Source: Zarea fungicola (taxonomy: Eukaryota; Ascomycota; Sordariomycetes; Hypocreales; Cordycipitaceae). From it: a DNA stretch of 64,000 bases. Location of the stretch: NCBI GenBank assembly GCA_900169235.1, contig FWCC01000145.1, forward strand, positions 123,141 through 187,140. The letters run 5' to 3'. Position 1 is the stretch's first letter; every line of letters starts with the position of its first letter. This document shows, piece after piece, positions 53,858 to 64,000 of this stretch. The notes under the pieces were generated by a model. It was given only the letters and a program-made list of their open reading frames with translations, was not told the origin of the DNA and did not search any database. The position numbers were made by a program, and so were the translations under genes.

Positions 53858-53958
53858 GAGACCATGGACCGAATTCAAAAGGATACAAAAGGAGTTCTAC
53901 TTTCTGGGACCTCTATTATGAAGTCTAATTGCGAGACTTGCGGTACGTCAACTGGTCA
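53858..53958 (+). repeat. inverted repeat arm 1 (copia pre-integrase fragment)
   Basis: The 101 bp match the reverse complement of 54430-54531 with about eight mismatches and end in the same ACGTCAACTGGTCA. Arms and spacer (about 470 bp) could form a hairpin in RNA. Confidence 0.88.
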
Positions 53959-54429
53959 AGACAATCACGGCGATGCCCAAAAGCAGCCGCCTCGCGTCAT
54001 GGGTCGGTCGCATGGCACGGGTGGTTCAATCGGAACAGGCTGTCTCAAGCATGCGCTCGCAGCACCAAGCAGTGCCAGATGTGGTGATCCTAGACTCCGG
54101 CGCCGACGACCATATCGTTCAGAACCTTTCCTGGTTCACGACCTATCAAGAGGTTAAAGGTGAAGCTTTAGAAGGTTTATATGGTGTTTGTTATCCCATA
54201 GAAGGACGCGGAGAAGTTTTACTGCTGTTGGAAGGGAATATCCAGCTTGCGCTTCCTAACGCCATCCATGCACCATCTGCAGGGGCCAACTGTGTATCTT
54301 CTGGGCAACTCCGTGAAAAGAAAATCTTTGGGACAACAAAACCAGGGAGGTTTATCTCTGATCTGTATTGTCCCGTCTTTCTAAGCGAGCTTTTTCGCTT
54401 GGTCTCGGCTTTGGCGCGATATTTGCCTA

Positions 54430-54531
54430 TGACCAGTTGACGTACCGCAAGTCTCGCAATTAGACTTTATCATAGAGGTTCCAGAAAACAGAATTCCTTT
54501 TGTATCCTTTTTAATTCGGTCCATTGTCTCC
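54430..54531 (-). repeat. inverted repeat arm 2 (copia pre-integrase fragment)
   Basis: This is the reverse-orientation copy of 53858-53958. On the minus strand the frame extends upstream into RLGHSSKETM, so this copy keeps a little more of the original domain than arm 1. Confidence 0.88.
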
Positions 54532-54687
54532 TTTGAAGAGTGACCAAGGCGAGTACTCCGCCGACGTACCCACCAAAGGGCGAGGCTGCCTTGACGAGTG
54601 GGCGACCAGTGCTTTTGAAGTCGGCATATCTCTGCGCGCAATGTGTGGAATAATTGCCTGAACACTAACCTGCTAGACATCTCATGG

Positions 54688-56811
54688 TCATGTGGTGCCG
54701 CGGCCAAGCAGCCCATCCCAGAACGCCCAGTCAGCATCATCGATATTAAAGTCAAATGGCGATTCAGACGACGAAGTACCGCTCGGCCAGGTCATCATAT
54801 CGGTATCTACTAAGGTGCCTGATGCGTTTGAAGCGGCTAGCTGTGATACACGCTGCTTTCTTCTTTCCTGCCTCTGCCGCAGTGCCACAATAAAATGAGG
54901 CTCGTCGCCTGCGTGTCTACCTGATGCCTGACCGTGCGCATCCCACGCAGCTAGTGTCAATTTGCGAAATGCCACGTTGATCGTCTGCTTAGATTCCAGC
55001 ATCTCCTCGTGGTTCTGGTATACTTGCAACATTTTGGCCCACGCCGAGTCGACATCGGCGGCGGAGAATACGGCCGTCTCCTTCCACAAGCTGTTGAGGA
55101 CATATGTGAGCGAGTCCCACATTCCCCAGAGGAAGAATGACTGCGTGTGCCAGCGAAACTTGGATACGCTGTGCTGTGTGCACACTGCATTGTCCGTGTC
55201 CAAGATGCGGAGCGCAAGCTGCAGCGTCTCCCGCTTGTCCGCCTCCGTCGCCGTCTTGTTGCGCGCTTTGGACAGACATACACGCAGCTTCATCGCCAGG
55301 ATGCCTGATCTGGCCAGCGCAGTGGATAAAAAGTGCAGCGGATTAATGACATCACAGTATCGAATAAACTTTTCCTCCACCTCGCGTTCAGCCTCCTGTA
55401 TCGCCTTTTGCGCGTCACTTACTTTGGTGAACTGGCCGCCTGGTCCACCAGTCTGCATCTGACCGGCTGCTGCAAATGCCTGGCCTATACACGTACGTGA
55501 AAGACGAAACATCATGTCCGTGGCACCGGTCTTCTCCACCGGCCACTCCGTCATTCCCGGCCATATCTGGTCATCGTTGATGTTGAGTGGTTGCCGTGTA
55601 TCCCAAGTGCCCTGGAATGGCGACATGGCAGAGCCGGCCATTTGGCTAGCAACACCATCAAGAGAGAGCAGTGGGTAGAAGAGCCGCCGTCTTATTTCCG
55701 TATCAAACGGTGCGAGACCAAGCTTTGCGCCGTCGCGATGCAGACCCATGCGCTGCCCGAGCCGAAAGGCAGTGCCGGTGAGAATCCAGAACGTGTGTGC
55801 ATCGTACGTATATCGGCTTGGGAGGAGAAACAGCACAAATGCTTGCAAGACGGCCAAATCCGTTGTTTTCAGAAACGAAGCGTTGACGAGGGCCTGGCGC
55901 GTCGCAAAGTGGTATGCCGACATTAGATCTGAGCGCGACTGGCTCAATTTTTCCACGCAGTCTGCCTCTGTCATGGAGAATACAGCAAAGTGATAAATGG
56001 CGAATGCAAGACACTTGTCTCGCGCATCGGCCAGCTCAGGCGCCCGGGCGACGCGCTCTATCGTAGCAGCTGAGGAAGGCACATGTAGTATTCTGGTGAT
56101 GGGTTCCACGTTGTCCGTGTAGGTATTCCACATGATCATGGCAGCTTCCGCGGTAGGATGATACTGGGACAGTGCCTGTTGTGGACCAACAAATGCGTCT
56201 GTCAAGGGATCCGACACCGCAACGGTCGAAATGCCTGCCACGGCTTCCTGCTCGCCAGCATCAATCTGATCTTCGCCATCGGAAGCCAACTGCTCATCGC
56301 CAACCCCAATATTACGCCAGAGACTGCCGTCTACGTATCTTGCCTTGCCCCTGTTACCTGCAATCACAGCCCCCGCGTCCTGTCCTGGAGTGGTGCTCCA
56401 CTGAAAAGATATCGTCTCCTTGGAAGAAGCGCCTTGAGAAGACGAATGTGCGGCTGTAGCGCTAGCGTCATCAGCAGCATCCAACAGGTTGTGTTGTCGG
56501 AGAGTCCGTTCGTAACGGGCGAGCCGTTCCAGGACCTCCTTATGAACCAGCCTTTTGTTGCCTCGTGGTGGCGGCGCCTCGTAGAGACACTGCGCGCCAC
56601 TCTTTCGACAAGCTGCGCATGTAGGCACAGTTTTGTCGCATCTCACTTTGCGGCGTGCGCACGTCTGACACGAGTATCCCATTGTTCGCAGAGGCAGGGG
56701 GTCCGGCCTGTGATCTGCCGGCCTGGGCGCAATGCCGGGCAATTCCATCCGGCCGGCAGTGTTCCCAGAGGATGTGTACCCAGTATGTTCAGGGGTATCC
56801 TGTCCTTGCAA
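54688..56811 (-). CDS. Zn2Cys6 transcription factor with fungal_trans domain
   Basis: This is an intronless protein of 707 aa (or 664 aa from the ATG at 56682). The cluster CQTCARRKVRC..C..C..C uses Cys48, 51, 58, 65, 68 and 75 (CX2CX6CX6CX2CX6C). A short coiled region follows (KRLVHKEVLERLARYERTLRQ, about 85-105). The regulatory domain is typical: LQAFVLFLLPSRYTYDAHTFWILTGTAFRLGQRMGLHRDG around 315-355 and RRRLFYPLLSLDG near 370. The second ATG lies just before the cluster and is the start most homologues would favour. The last codons come within 160 bp of the copia relic, which may have landed in its 3' flank. Targets are unknown. Confidence 0.9.
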   Translation of the reverse strand: MQGQDTPEHTGYTSSGNTAGRMELPGIAPRPADHRPDPLPLRTMGYSCQTCARRKVRCDKTVPTCAACRKSGAQCLYEAPPPRGNKRLVHKEVLERLARYERTLRQHNLLDAADDASATAAHSSSQGASSKETISFQWSTTPGQDAGAVIAGNRGKARYVDGSLWRNIGVGDEQLASDGEDQIDAGEQEAVAGISTVAVSDPLTDAFVGPQQALSQYHPTAEAAMIMWNTYTDNVEPITRILHVPSSAATIERVARAPELADARDKCLAFAIYHFAVFSMTEADCVEKLSQSRSDLMSAYHFATRQALVNASFLKTTDLAVLQAFVLFLLPSRYTYDAHTFWILTGTAFRLGQRMGLHRDGAKLGLAPFDTEIRRRLFYPLLSLDGVASQMAGSAMSPFQGTWDTRQPLNINDDQIWPGMTEWPVEKTGATDMMFRLSRTCIGQAFAAAGQMQTGGPGGQFTKVSDAQKAIQEAEREVEEKFIRYCDVINPLHFLSTALARSGILAMKLRVCLSKARNKTATEADKRETLQLALRILDTDNAVCTQHSVSKFRWHTQSFFLWGMWDSLTYVLNSLWKETAVFSAADVDSAWAKMLQVYQNHEEMLESKQTINVAFRKLTLAAWDAHGQASGRHAGDEPHFIVALRQRQERRKQRVSQLAASNASGTLVDTDMMTWPSGTSSSESPFDFNIDDADWAFWDGLLGRGTT

Positions 56812-57528
56812 CCCTCTGGCCCTGGGCTGGCAGCCTTTGTCTTCTGGGGTTGCTACCTATAAGTGCCGCATCAACTGGCTCTTCTCACTTTATTTCCTGG
56901 GGATATTCCCAGAGTCATACTGTGTTTGAATGTCTGAAATCCGACTCAGCCTACGCCATCGTCGTGTTCCCCACACAAAAGGAGGTGCCCTGCGCCAAGT
57001 CAGTGGCCAGGAAAAACGGCAAGCCACAATACATAATGTAAGCCAGGCATTACAAGGATACTGATAATGCTGGCGCGGGCTGATATGAATAAACTTATAA
57101 TATTAATAACGCGATACAATGGGGCATGGAGTGATGGGCGGGGGATTTAGCGTGCATAACTGCCGTAAGCTGCTGTTGGATGTTACGAAACACGAGTCAA
57201 GCAGCGCCATGGCGGTGCTTGAATCATGCAGCCTTCATCGTGGCTTTTAAACCCAATGAGCTGAAATGTGTTATGGAGATTAGTGAAAACCGTTGCTAGT
57301 TTGTTTTGGCAACGATGTGCATGTTCGTAGACGTGAGACATTGTTGGTGATGGTGAGAGAAGACATTCCCATTTTTTCCAGTAATTATTTCACTTTTAGA
57401 ATGAAGACCGAATACTTCATAATACCATGTCAAAAATGCCTTGAAATCCAGCATGTAGATTTAAATTCAATAAAAATTTCTAGAAAATTTCTGTTCTAGC
57501 CTGGCTTCGTGTTCGTCGGCCATCTAAA
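56812..57528. other. intergenic
   Basis: No gene is supported. It holds the promoter side of the regulator and the AT-rich 3' flank of the rhodopsin-domain gene (AATAAAAATT words near 57470). Confidence 0.45.
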
Positions 57529-58866
57529 TCATGTTTCATAACGAACCATAACCTCGGTGGTTTTCTTTATTATCATGATATCTGATGCGCCTGTATCGGC
57601 AGACTCTCCTCCTTCGGAGATGAAGCTTCCATTTGCTGCCTTTGGAGGACCGTTTGCATAACCATTGTGCGCTTGGCTACTGCTGGCGCCTTGGTTGCCC
57701 TCGCTCCTGGTGCGCGTGAGTGCCTTACCAGGCTGTGCTGTGATGGATCTTTGTGTGGAATTATGGTCAGGTCGCCAGTTGGCCGAGTCGTCCGTCACCT
57801 CAACCTTGCGGTCAACTCTTCGAAACATTTCTAGTTTGTAGTAGGGGTCGGCCGAGTCTGCGCTGCGGCCAGAAATGGCGCCATGGTAGGCGAACACGGG
57901 CTGATTAAATACAGTGAGGAACGGCTTGAGAGCTGTAACAGAGCTGGCAATAATGGAGAACTGGAGTGCTCCTGATGTGAGAATGCCAGATATTATGGTT
58001 GTCTGGTTTGGATCGTTGTTCTTGTTCGGTGCTAGATAGATGAGACGCATCGCAATAATTGGAATGAGCCTATGCACAACTTAGTTTTGAGCCCAATGGA
58101 AAAGTAAGGGACAGAAAAGAAAAAAAGAATAGTCTTACAGTAGGCGTACACCAAACGCAGCGATGATGAATATACGTCTGCTTCTTCGCATCTGCAACGA
58201 CCATACTAAATGGAGTGCCAATGTCCATAAGGCGACCTCGACAACCAACCCGCTCGATTCAATGGCAACCCAGCGCCATAAAACGGTGCTCCTGCCGTCA
58301 ATAGCCAGCCATGGGCTCAAATATGGAGGTCGAATGGCGATGACAAGCAAAGACGCCGCTGCCCAAGCTACGGACACCCAGGCCATGATACGTGCTGGCT
58401 TGGAATGTCCATCGTGCTGGGCTACTTGCCTGATGAAAAATGCGGATGCAGCTCTTGATAAACCCATGGGGATAATGTAGAAGAAGTGTGCTGCGTAAAG
58501 GTACTAATGAATTCTGTCAACTAAATCCAAGCCGTCTGCTCGCCGGTAATGTTGCATACCTTGTCGATGGTGACCAAGCTTTCTGGTGATACCGCCATAC
58601 TCGGCTTACCGTAGCCCTTGCTTATTGCAGTGTATACTAAAGCTTGTTGAATTACGGACACGGCCTGAAAGCATTAGATGGATTTGTGCCAGTCTACCTT
58701 GAACCTTTTCTTGACCTACCAGTGCAATGCTGACGGTCGCATCGTCCCACCCTGCCGTTTTGACACGCAGCTTCGCCCATAGACGCACCGAGGAAAATAG
58801 AATCGACCAGGTCAGGAATATGATCATGGCAGTCGTCAACCATGGTCCGTGGTCGTCGCCAGCCAT
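57529..58866 (-). CDS. fungal rhodopsin-domain (Pth11-like) integral membrane protein
   Basis: Exons are complement 58866-58720, 58664-58560, 58503-58139 and 58069-57529, giving 385 aa. All donors are good (GTAGGT, GTATGC, GTAAGA). The joined sequence gives the expected series for the fungal rhodopsin-fold domain: a first helix TTAMIIFLTWSILFSSVRLW, then LRVKTAGWDDATVSIAL, a KGYGKP loop, YLYAAHFFYIIPMGLSRAASAFFI, three more helices, and RLIYLAPN followed by TSGALQFSIIASSVTALKPFL. A cytosolic tail of about 120 residues is Ser/Asn-rich. There is no CFEM domain at the N-terminus and no retinal-binding Lys is evident. Such proteins are seven-helix putative receptors; the ligand is unknown. Confidence 0.88.
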
Positions 58867-60351
58867 GGCTAGCTACGGCGAGGTAGAATGCATTCGCCAG
58901 CCTCAGAAGTCAGCAGCCCGAGTTTCCCCAGAATCGCAGTGGGCAGTACCAAAGATAGTTGATAACTTGAAAGCAAAGATGCAATCTGCAGGATTTCGAT
59001 TTAGTGGGACATGCATCGTACATCAGACGAGGAGCGAGCCAAACTTATTTTAATCGCATTGGACCCGGAATGACAACGGTTTGAACTGCCGCGCGCCACT
59101 TCCCGTTGGCCCAGAACTACCAACACAATTACAATTAAGTTGCTCCAAAGCTTGGCCCATGTGCTGGTTTGTAACAAACAAGGACGATTACAAAGTGGAC
59201 CAGGGGGTCGAATGGACGCCTTGGCCAGCGTGATGCTGGGCAAGTGGCTGTTGACGAGTTCGGCAATCCCTGGTGCCAATCACTAATCCCATATTGGTGT
59301 GGCTGACTACTGTGAATCGTAGTTATTATTTACGGGCCGGCTGGATGGACTCGAATCAGAACCATCCAACTGGTAGAAACACAAGTGTGGCTTCTCTGCC
59401 GCCTATCGCGCAAGGAGGCACTTGGAAATGAGCAACCTTGCCCGTTGCAGAAGCTCTTGGTAGAACTAGCTCGGTGTACTAGGTAGTTTGCAACTTAAGT
59501 TACGGAGGATTCCCGAGTGGCACCACCCTCTTCGGCTTGCTGGGTCCGTGCCCTGCTGCTGGAATTCTTTAACTGAAGAATAAGCCATGGCGGAGCTGCT
59601 CGTAGAATAAATTGGCTTGTGGCTGGATCTAAAAAATACCTTTACAACGTTGAGGCATCCCATTTTAGTTCTGATGAATCATGACTGCAGCTGGAAGCCA
59701 CAATTTCCGTCCCAATCCTCTGGGTCACAGACAGTCACATTAAGAGTGGAATAGGTGGCTCAAGAATGTCTCAGCTTTTCCAATGTGACTAGCAGCCTGG
59801 TTGTGCGGTCCCGGGCAACTCAATGGCCGATGCAGCCAATTTGCCCTTGAAGAACGTCTTCCAAATATATGCATCCCCCGCCCAGGCGATGTAACGCTGC
59901 CCAAAGCCGATTTGTCTTCATCGAATATTTCTGGCGCACCCCTCAGCATTGATATACCCATGGGACGGCACGAACCTGGTACAATTTCGACTCTAGCACC
60001 AATTTCCTCGTTTAGTAGTCTTCTGTCTAACTTGTAACGGGCGCGGGCGATTTCCCTTCTCCTGTCTAGTCGCACATCAGGACATGGGATGGGCTGTAAC
60101 CAGAGCCGACCAGAGAATAAATCCCCCGAGAACAGTGTTTTTCCACCTGTCCCCTAGCCGGACGATAGAGTCAGCTCGACGGATATGAAGGCAAAGAATT
60201 GAATGAGGAACATCACCAGACTAATACGAGCAGCAAGTCCATTTGCTTCTGTGCCCTGAAAACAACCCGCACCACGTTGGACCCCTTTCTACTTCATCGC
60301 CCTCTTTCTTCCCGCCATACAGTTGAATCCGTATTGGGACAGCATTGCCAA
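58867..60351. other. divergent intergenic region
   Basis: No gene is supported between the rhodopsin-domain gene and the permease. A 111-codon minus-strand frame at 59740-60075 has no family resemblance. The permease leader contains one in-frame upstream ATG (60199) that I judge non-coding. Confidence 0.5.
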
Positions 60352-62093
60352 ATGAGTGCATCCGGAGAATTTGCAACAGTGTCGCACACCGTATTCAAGG
60401 ACGGTCCCATTTCCATGACTACAGCGGCGGACGGTGGCCACCAGTACGTCGATGAGGATGGTGGCGATACTATACACAAATCGACACATGGCGATGTCGC
60501 AGCCATGCAGCGGATGGGTCGAAGCCAGGAACTCGTTCGACATTTTCGTACATTGTCCATGGTTTCGTTCGTCGCGCTGGCGACCTCGGCGTGGGAGACT
60601 AACATCTTTGTCTTCACCCAAGGTTTGACAGACGGCGGGCGCCCAGCCGTCATGTACGGACTAATCTGGTGCTTTGTCGGCTTCATCCCAATTTATCTGA
60701 GCATGGCCGAGATGGCCAGCATGGCTCCCATTGCCGGGGCGCAGTATCACTGGGTCAGCGAGTTTGCGCCGGAGAGCTGCCAGAAAATTCTCAGCTATCT
60801 GACTGGGTATGTTTCATTGCTTTCCCACTTACACCTATCTGATCCCTTCTTCCGAGAATAAATCCATTACGGCGCAGGTCTACCTACTCAAACTCTTTTA
60901 GCTAACATGAATTGTCTAGTTGGACGTCAACTCTGGCATGGCAGGCTGGCAACGCGAGCGGCATGTTCGAGGTCGGCATCGTCATTCAAGCCATCATCAG
61001 CGTCAACGACGCAAGCTACACTGCGCCAAACTGGCATGCTACCGTCATCAACATAGGCTTCACGCTGGTGGCCCTAGCTGCCAACGTTTTAGGCTCGCGT
61101 GCCCTGCCGTACTGGCAGAATGCCGTTTTTGCGCTGCACATTCTCGCCTTTGTCGCCTTCTTGGCTCCAATCTGGGTCAATGTGCCCAAAGCGAGCCACA
61201 CCGACGTCTGGGCGCTCTGGGAGAATCGCGGAGGATGGTCCTCGCTGCCTCTGGCCATCTTGGTTGGCCAGCTGCCCGGCGTCTCTGCGCACGTCGGCAT
61301 CGACACGGCAGCCCACATGGCGGAGGAGGTCCGCGATGCCGCCAAGACGATCCCTCGCATCATGCTCATCGGCTTTGCCATCAACATGGGCCTCATTTTC
61401 CTGACCCTCCTCACCTTTTGCTACCACATTGTTGACATTCCCACCGCGCTCGACGACCCGACGGGCTACCCTGGCATCTGGGTCATCCGGCAGTCCATGG
61501 GCCAGCCGTGGCTCAACATTCTCCTTGTTGTCATTCTGATTCTGGAAGTCTTTGGCGAGCTCGCGTACTTTGCCGCCGTCAGCCGTGACCTCTTTGCCTT
61601 TGCGCGCGACAATGGTCTTCCCTTTTCCAAGTGGCTCGCCAAGGTTGACCCCAAGCGCCAGGTCCCCGTAAACGCCTACATCTTCTCGGCAGCCTTTAGC
61701 ATCCTTCTCAGTCTCATCTACCTCGGCAGTGACGTTGCGTTTTATGCGGTCGTGTCTCTTGTCACCGTTTCCCTGCTGCAATGCTACCTCTTTAGCATTG
61801 GGTGCATCGCTTGGCGCCGCATCTTTCACCCCGACACACTCCCTCCGGCCCGGTTCTCGCTTGGCCGATGGGGTCTTCCCATTAACATATCCGCTGTGGT
61901 ATTCTCATTCTGGGCCTTTTTCTGGACGTTTTGGCCGGCGGAATACCCCGTCACCGTGGAGGGCTTCAACTGGGCGTCTGCCATTTTCGTAGCCACGGTG
62001 ATTCTCGCATTTGTCAACTACCTATGGGGTGGCAGCAAAAAGTATCATGGTCCCGTTGCTCTAGTCGAGGGTCGTAAGATACGGGCAGAGTAA
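60352..62093 (+). CDS. APC-family amino-acid/choline permease
   Basis: Exons 60352-60806 and 60920-62093 give 542 aa; the 113-nt intron (GTATGT donor) restores SYLTG-WTSTLAWQAG. The layout is that of fungal GABA/choline/polyamine-type permeases: a cytosolic N-terminus of about 70 residues, a first helix with FVALATSAWETN, a conserved MAEMASMAPIAGAQYHWVSEFAP block (about 120-143), and an AHVGIDTAAHMAEEVRDAAKTIPR loop that marks the substrate site and family. About 12 helices are seen overall. It should move an amino acid, GABA or a quaternary amine across the plasma membrane with protons. Substrate cannot be fixed from sequence. Confidence 0.92.
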
Positions 62094-62494
62094 AGAGCTA
62101 CGGAAGGGAAAATTTTCCATATTGCATTGGAGCGAAAAAAGGGCGCTGATAATGGAGCCGACTTTGCTGAATTCATGATGTTGCGAGCATAGGAGCCAGT
62201 GGTGTATATACAGTCATCAGTACATTATCATACATCACTCGTCTCAAATCTACCTCTTGTTCGATTAGACGAATAAATCTACATTGTTTTGGGCATTTAC
62301 CGTCTCGACACTACAACTGCATCATGTGCTGTCGCGGCGCGAACGTGGCTGCAATATCCAAACTCTACTTTATTCCAGCCTTTTCTTTCCCCATTTTCCG
62401 ATTTCCACTTCCACTTGTGCATATTTCTTTCTTCTTTTCTGTTAAACGGATCCATTAACACTGTAAGCCCTCGCAAAACTTTCCTCTTCTAACC
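62094..62494. other. intergenic
   Basis: The 3' flank of the permease is followed by a pyrimidine-rich leader (62380-62490) before the F-box/ankyrin gene. No coding signal is seen. Confidence 0.5.
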
Positions 62495-63628
62495 ATGAAC
62501 GAGCCTATGAGTTTTCGGCAGCGTCGTCAAAGTCCGGCCGTGAAACAGATGTTAAACGCAAGGATTATTCCCCGCAAGACGGCCAAGATAATGAATAGTG
62601 CTCCGGTCATGATACCGCAGGAGACGGAAATTTCTCCCTTGATTGAGTATGCCAAAGACAGGAAAGCACCGGAGGAAGACAGCCGCCTGGAGCTTGTCAG
62701 TGGAAAGCTGCCAGCAATGCAGCTGCATTTCATGCCGGAGCGGACATCCCTTGATTCTCTGCCAAGCGAACTCATTCTTGAAGTTGCCAAATATCTCACC
62801 AGCACCAGGGCGCTGTGCACAATAGCTTCCACAAACCGGAGATTCTACGACGCGCTGAAATACTACCGCTACAAAGTTCATGTGACGCTAATATGCGAAT
62901 CTAGAGGAAGCCTACTCTGGGCAGCAGCCACTAACCAAATCGACGTCGCTAGCCGTGCCATCAAGAAGAACAAGAAGCGCATGGGAATAGATGCCAGCTA
63001 TACCGCGCTCCATCATACTGACTTTATCTTCCCCTTTATGGTGCATGTCTGCTCACGGAGGGAAGGCCCTTGCGACAAACAAGGTGTTGTCCGGCAAGTA
63101 TTTGCCCAGCCCATAACCGCGCTGCGTCTGGCTGTTCTGATGGGCCACTTGGAGATGGCTCGATTCCTAATCGAGAGAGGAGCCGACCCGAATCAATTGA
63201 ATGGACCAGTCAGGCCTCTAACGTTTGTCCCGATTCGCAGGCGCTTCGGGGGCCGTCTCAAACTTCTCATGCAGCCCGGCCTGCTCGCAGTCGCCGCAGA
63301 GCAGAACAAAACGGAGCTCGTGCGCTACTTGCTTCCGTTCATCGACGACCCAGACGAGCCGACGAGGGGGACGGCGAGCCCCAGCGCGCTGGCCATGGCC
63401 GTGCGAAACAGCAACTACGACATGGTGAAGCTGCTGCTCGCGCACCCGAGTGTCGATCCCTACCTAGACCGGGGAGGCTTCACGCCCTTGTCACTGGCCC
63501 GAAGAATTGGAGACGAGCGCATCATTCGGCTGTTCCAGCTCGATGCGCGCAGGCGGCGCCTATGTATGCGGCGGCTAGCAAGGACGTCGCGAGACGAGGA
63601 CACTGTGGAATGGTCGCTTGTATTTTAG
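62495..63628 (+). CDS. F-box and ankyrin-repeat protein
   Basis: This is an intronless 377-aa protein. A basic N-terminus is followed by an F-box at about 86-121 (LDSLPSELILEVAKYL). Ankyrin repeats follow: one near 208-235 (ITALRLAVLMGHLEMARFL then ERGADPNQL) and two or more at about 260-345, including SALAMAVRNSNYDMVKLLLAHP and FTPLSLARRIGDERIIRLF. F-box/ankyrin proteins present targets to SCF ubiquitin ligases; the target is unknown. The start at 62495 follows a pyrimidine-rich leader. The last 30 residues are Arg-rich. Confidence 0.85.
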   Translation: MNEPMSFRQRRQSPAVKQMLNARIIPRKTAKIMNSAPVMIPQETEISPLIEYAKDRKAPEEDSRLELVSGKLPAMQLHFMPERTSLDSLPSELILEVAKYLTSTRALCTIASTNRRFYDALKYYRYKVHVTLICESRGSLLWAAATNQIDVASRAIKKNKKRMGIDASYTALHHTDFIFPFMVHVCSRREGPCDKQGVVRQVFAQPITALRLAVLMGHLEMARFLIERGADPNQLNGPVRPLTFVPIRRRFGGRLKLLMQPGLLAVAAEQNKTELVRYLLPFIDDPDEPTRGTASPSALAMAVRNSNYDMVKLLLAHPSVDPYLDRGGFTPLSLARRIGDERIIRLFQLDARRRRLCMRRLARTSRDEDTVEWSLVF

Positions 63629-64000
63629 AGAGGGAGCTCATTATGGTCCTTGCGAACCGTGTCTCAGGGGAAGCTGGGAGGTGGAGGAACTCGTGCAATT
63701 GACATCAAAACGGCGCGCCTGTCTGATCCAGAGCTTACGACAGCTCGTTACAGGCAGACAAGACTAGTGAGTGCCATTTTGATCAAAGTTACAACTTAAA
63801 ACTACAGAATAACGCAAAATTGACGATTAGATCTGCACCTACTCTTGAAATGGTCACGAGAATTTCGAGAGGGCGAGCAGCGAGCAGTGAGCCTTTGGGA
63901 TTTTTGAAAAATTTCAGTTGTCAACTGCGCCTTTATCTAAATTGATTGTGGTATCGGACATAACTAGGCATAAAAACCAATACTTGTGCCACGCCCCCAC
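63629..64000. other. right-edge intergenic sequence
   Basis: I see no gene or repeat in the final 372 bp, which become AT-rich. Confidence 0.4.

Larger units (their letters stand above)
53858..54531. mobile_element. Ty1/copia retrotransposon relic, rearranged
   Basis: The plus strand carries a protease-like stretch with the retroviral-type active-site motif LDSGADDHI (about 54094-54120) and about 70 downstream residues of the copia protease region. Left of it, also on the plus strand, is a GAG-pre-integrase piece with SNCETCGTSTG. Right of it, on the minus strand, is a second copy of the same piece preceded by RLGHSSKE, the usual start of that domain. In an intact element the order is protease then pre-integrase on one strand, so this is a broken and partly inverted remnant. 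Reverse transcriptase, RNase H and LTRs are not seen. Confidence 0.8.
53385..54687. other. intergenic with GT microsatellite and copia relic
   Basis: The stretch holds a GT/TATG microsatellite right at the monooxygenase start and a scrambled retrotransposon relic at 53.86-54.53 kb. There is no intact gene. Confidence 0.6.

Noticed and set aside
59740..60075. 111-codon minus-strand frame before the permease
   Set aside because: No motif, no plausible start context and no splice partners.

Overview
The window is nuclear DNA of a filamentous ascomycete fungus, most likely a sordariomycete and possibly Hypocreales (the order is inference). The evidence is short spliceosomal introns of about 46-150 nt with GT..AG ends and CTAAC/CTAAT-like branch sites, several Zn2Cys6 regulators, a fungal-rhodopsin (Pth11-like) membrane protein, F-box proteins, a fungal STAND-type N-terminal/ubiquitin-like protein, a one-piece OPT transporter and a scrambled Ty1/copia relic. 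I see no operons, rRNA, CRISPR or phage genes. Every gene model was spliced by hand by reading GT..AG boundaries that restore recognisable protein families.

Layout. 0.6-6.6 kb: a Zn2Cys6 regulator converges on a His/Cys-rich copper/heavy-metal P1B-ATPase. 6.6-22 kb: a gene-poor stretch with an ambiguous A-tract, a STAND-N/ubiquitin-like protein, an APH-family kinase-like enzyme, an intron-containing tRNA-Ile(AAU), a tubby/LURP-one-like protein and a 7.5-kb stretch without recognisable genes. 22-28 kb: an OPT oligopeptide transporter, an AusD-type methyltransferase and an orphan membrane protein whose stop codon and poly(A) signal lie inside a tandem repeat. 28-34.4 kb: an anhydrosugar kinase of the AnmK/levoglucosan-kinase family, divergent from an MFS transporter, which in turn converges on a Zn2Cys6 regulator.

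35.7-54 kb: the tRNA adenosine deaminase TAD2 with a long disordered N-terminus, a large protein with only half a zinc cluster, a DUF2439 (ZGRF1/Mte1/Dbl2-like) DNA-repair protein, a small membrane protein, an F-box protein with an RGG patch and a FAD monooxygenase. 53.8-64 kb: an inverted-repeat copia relic, another Zn2Cys6 regulator, a fungal-rhodopsin-domain membrane protein, an APC-family permease and an F-box/ankyrin protein.

The most coherent functional unit is the kinase-transporter-regulator trio at 28.3-34.3 kb. I infer that it takes up and phosphorylates a 1,6-anhydro sugar such as levoglucosan. Other items worth checking are the half-zinc-cluster protein, the 3' tandem repeat at 27.8 kb, the inverted copia fragments and the extended TAD2.
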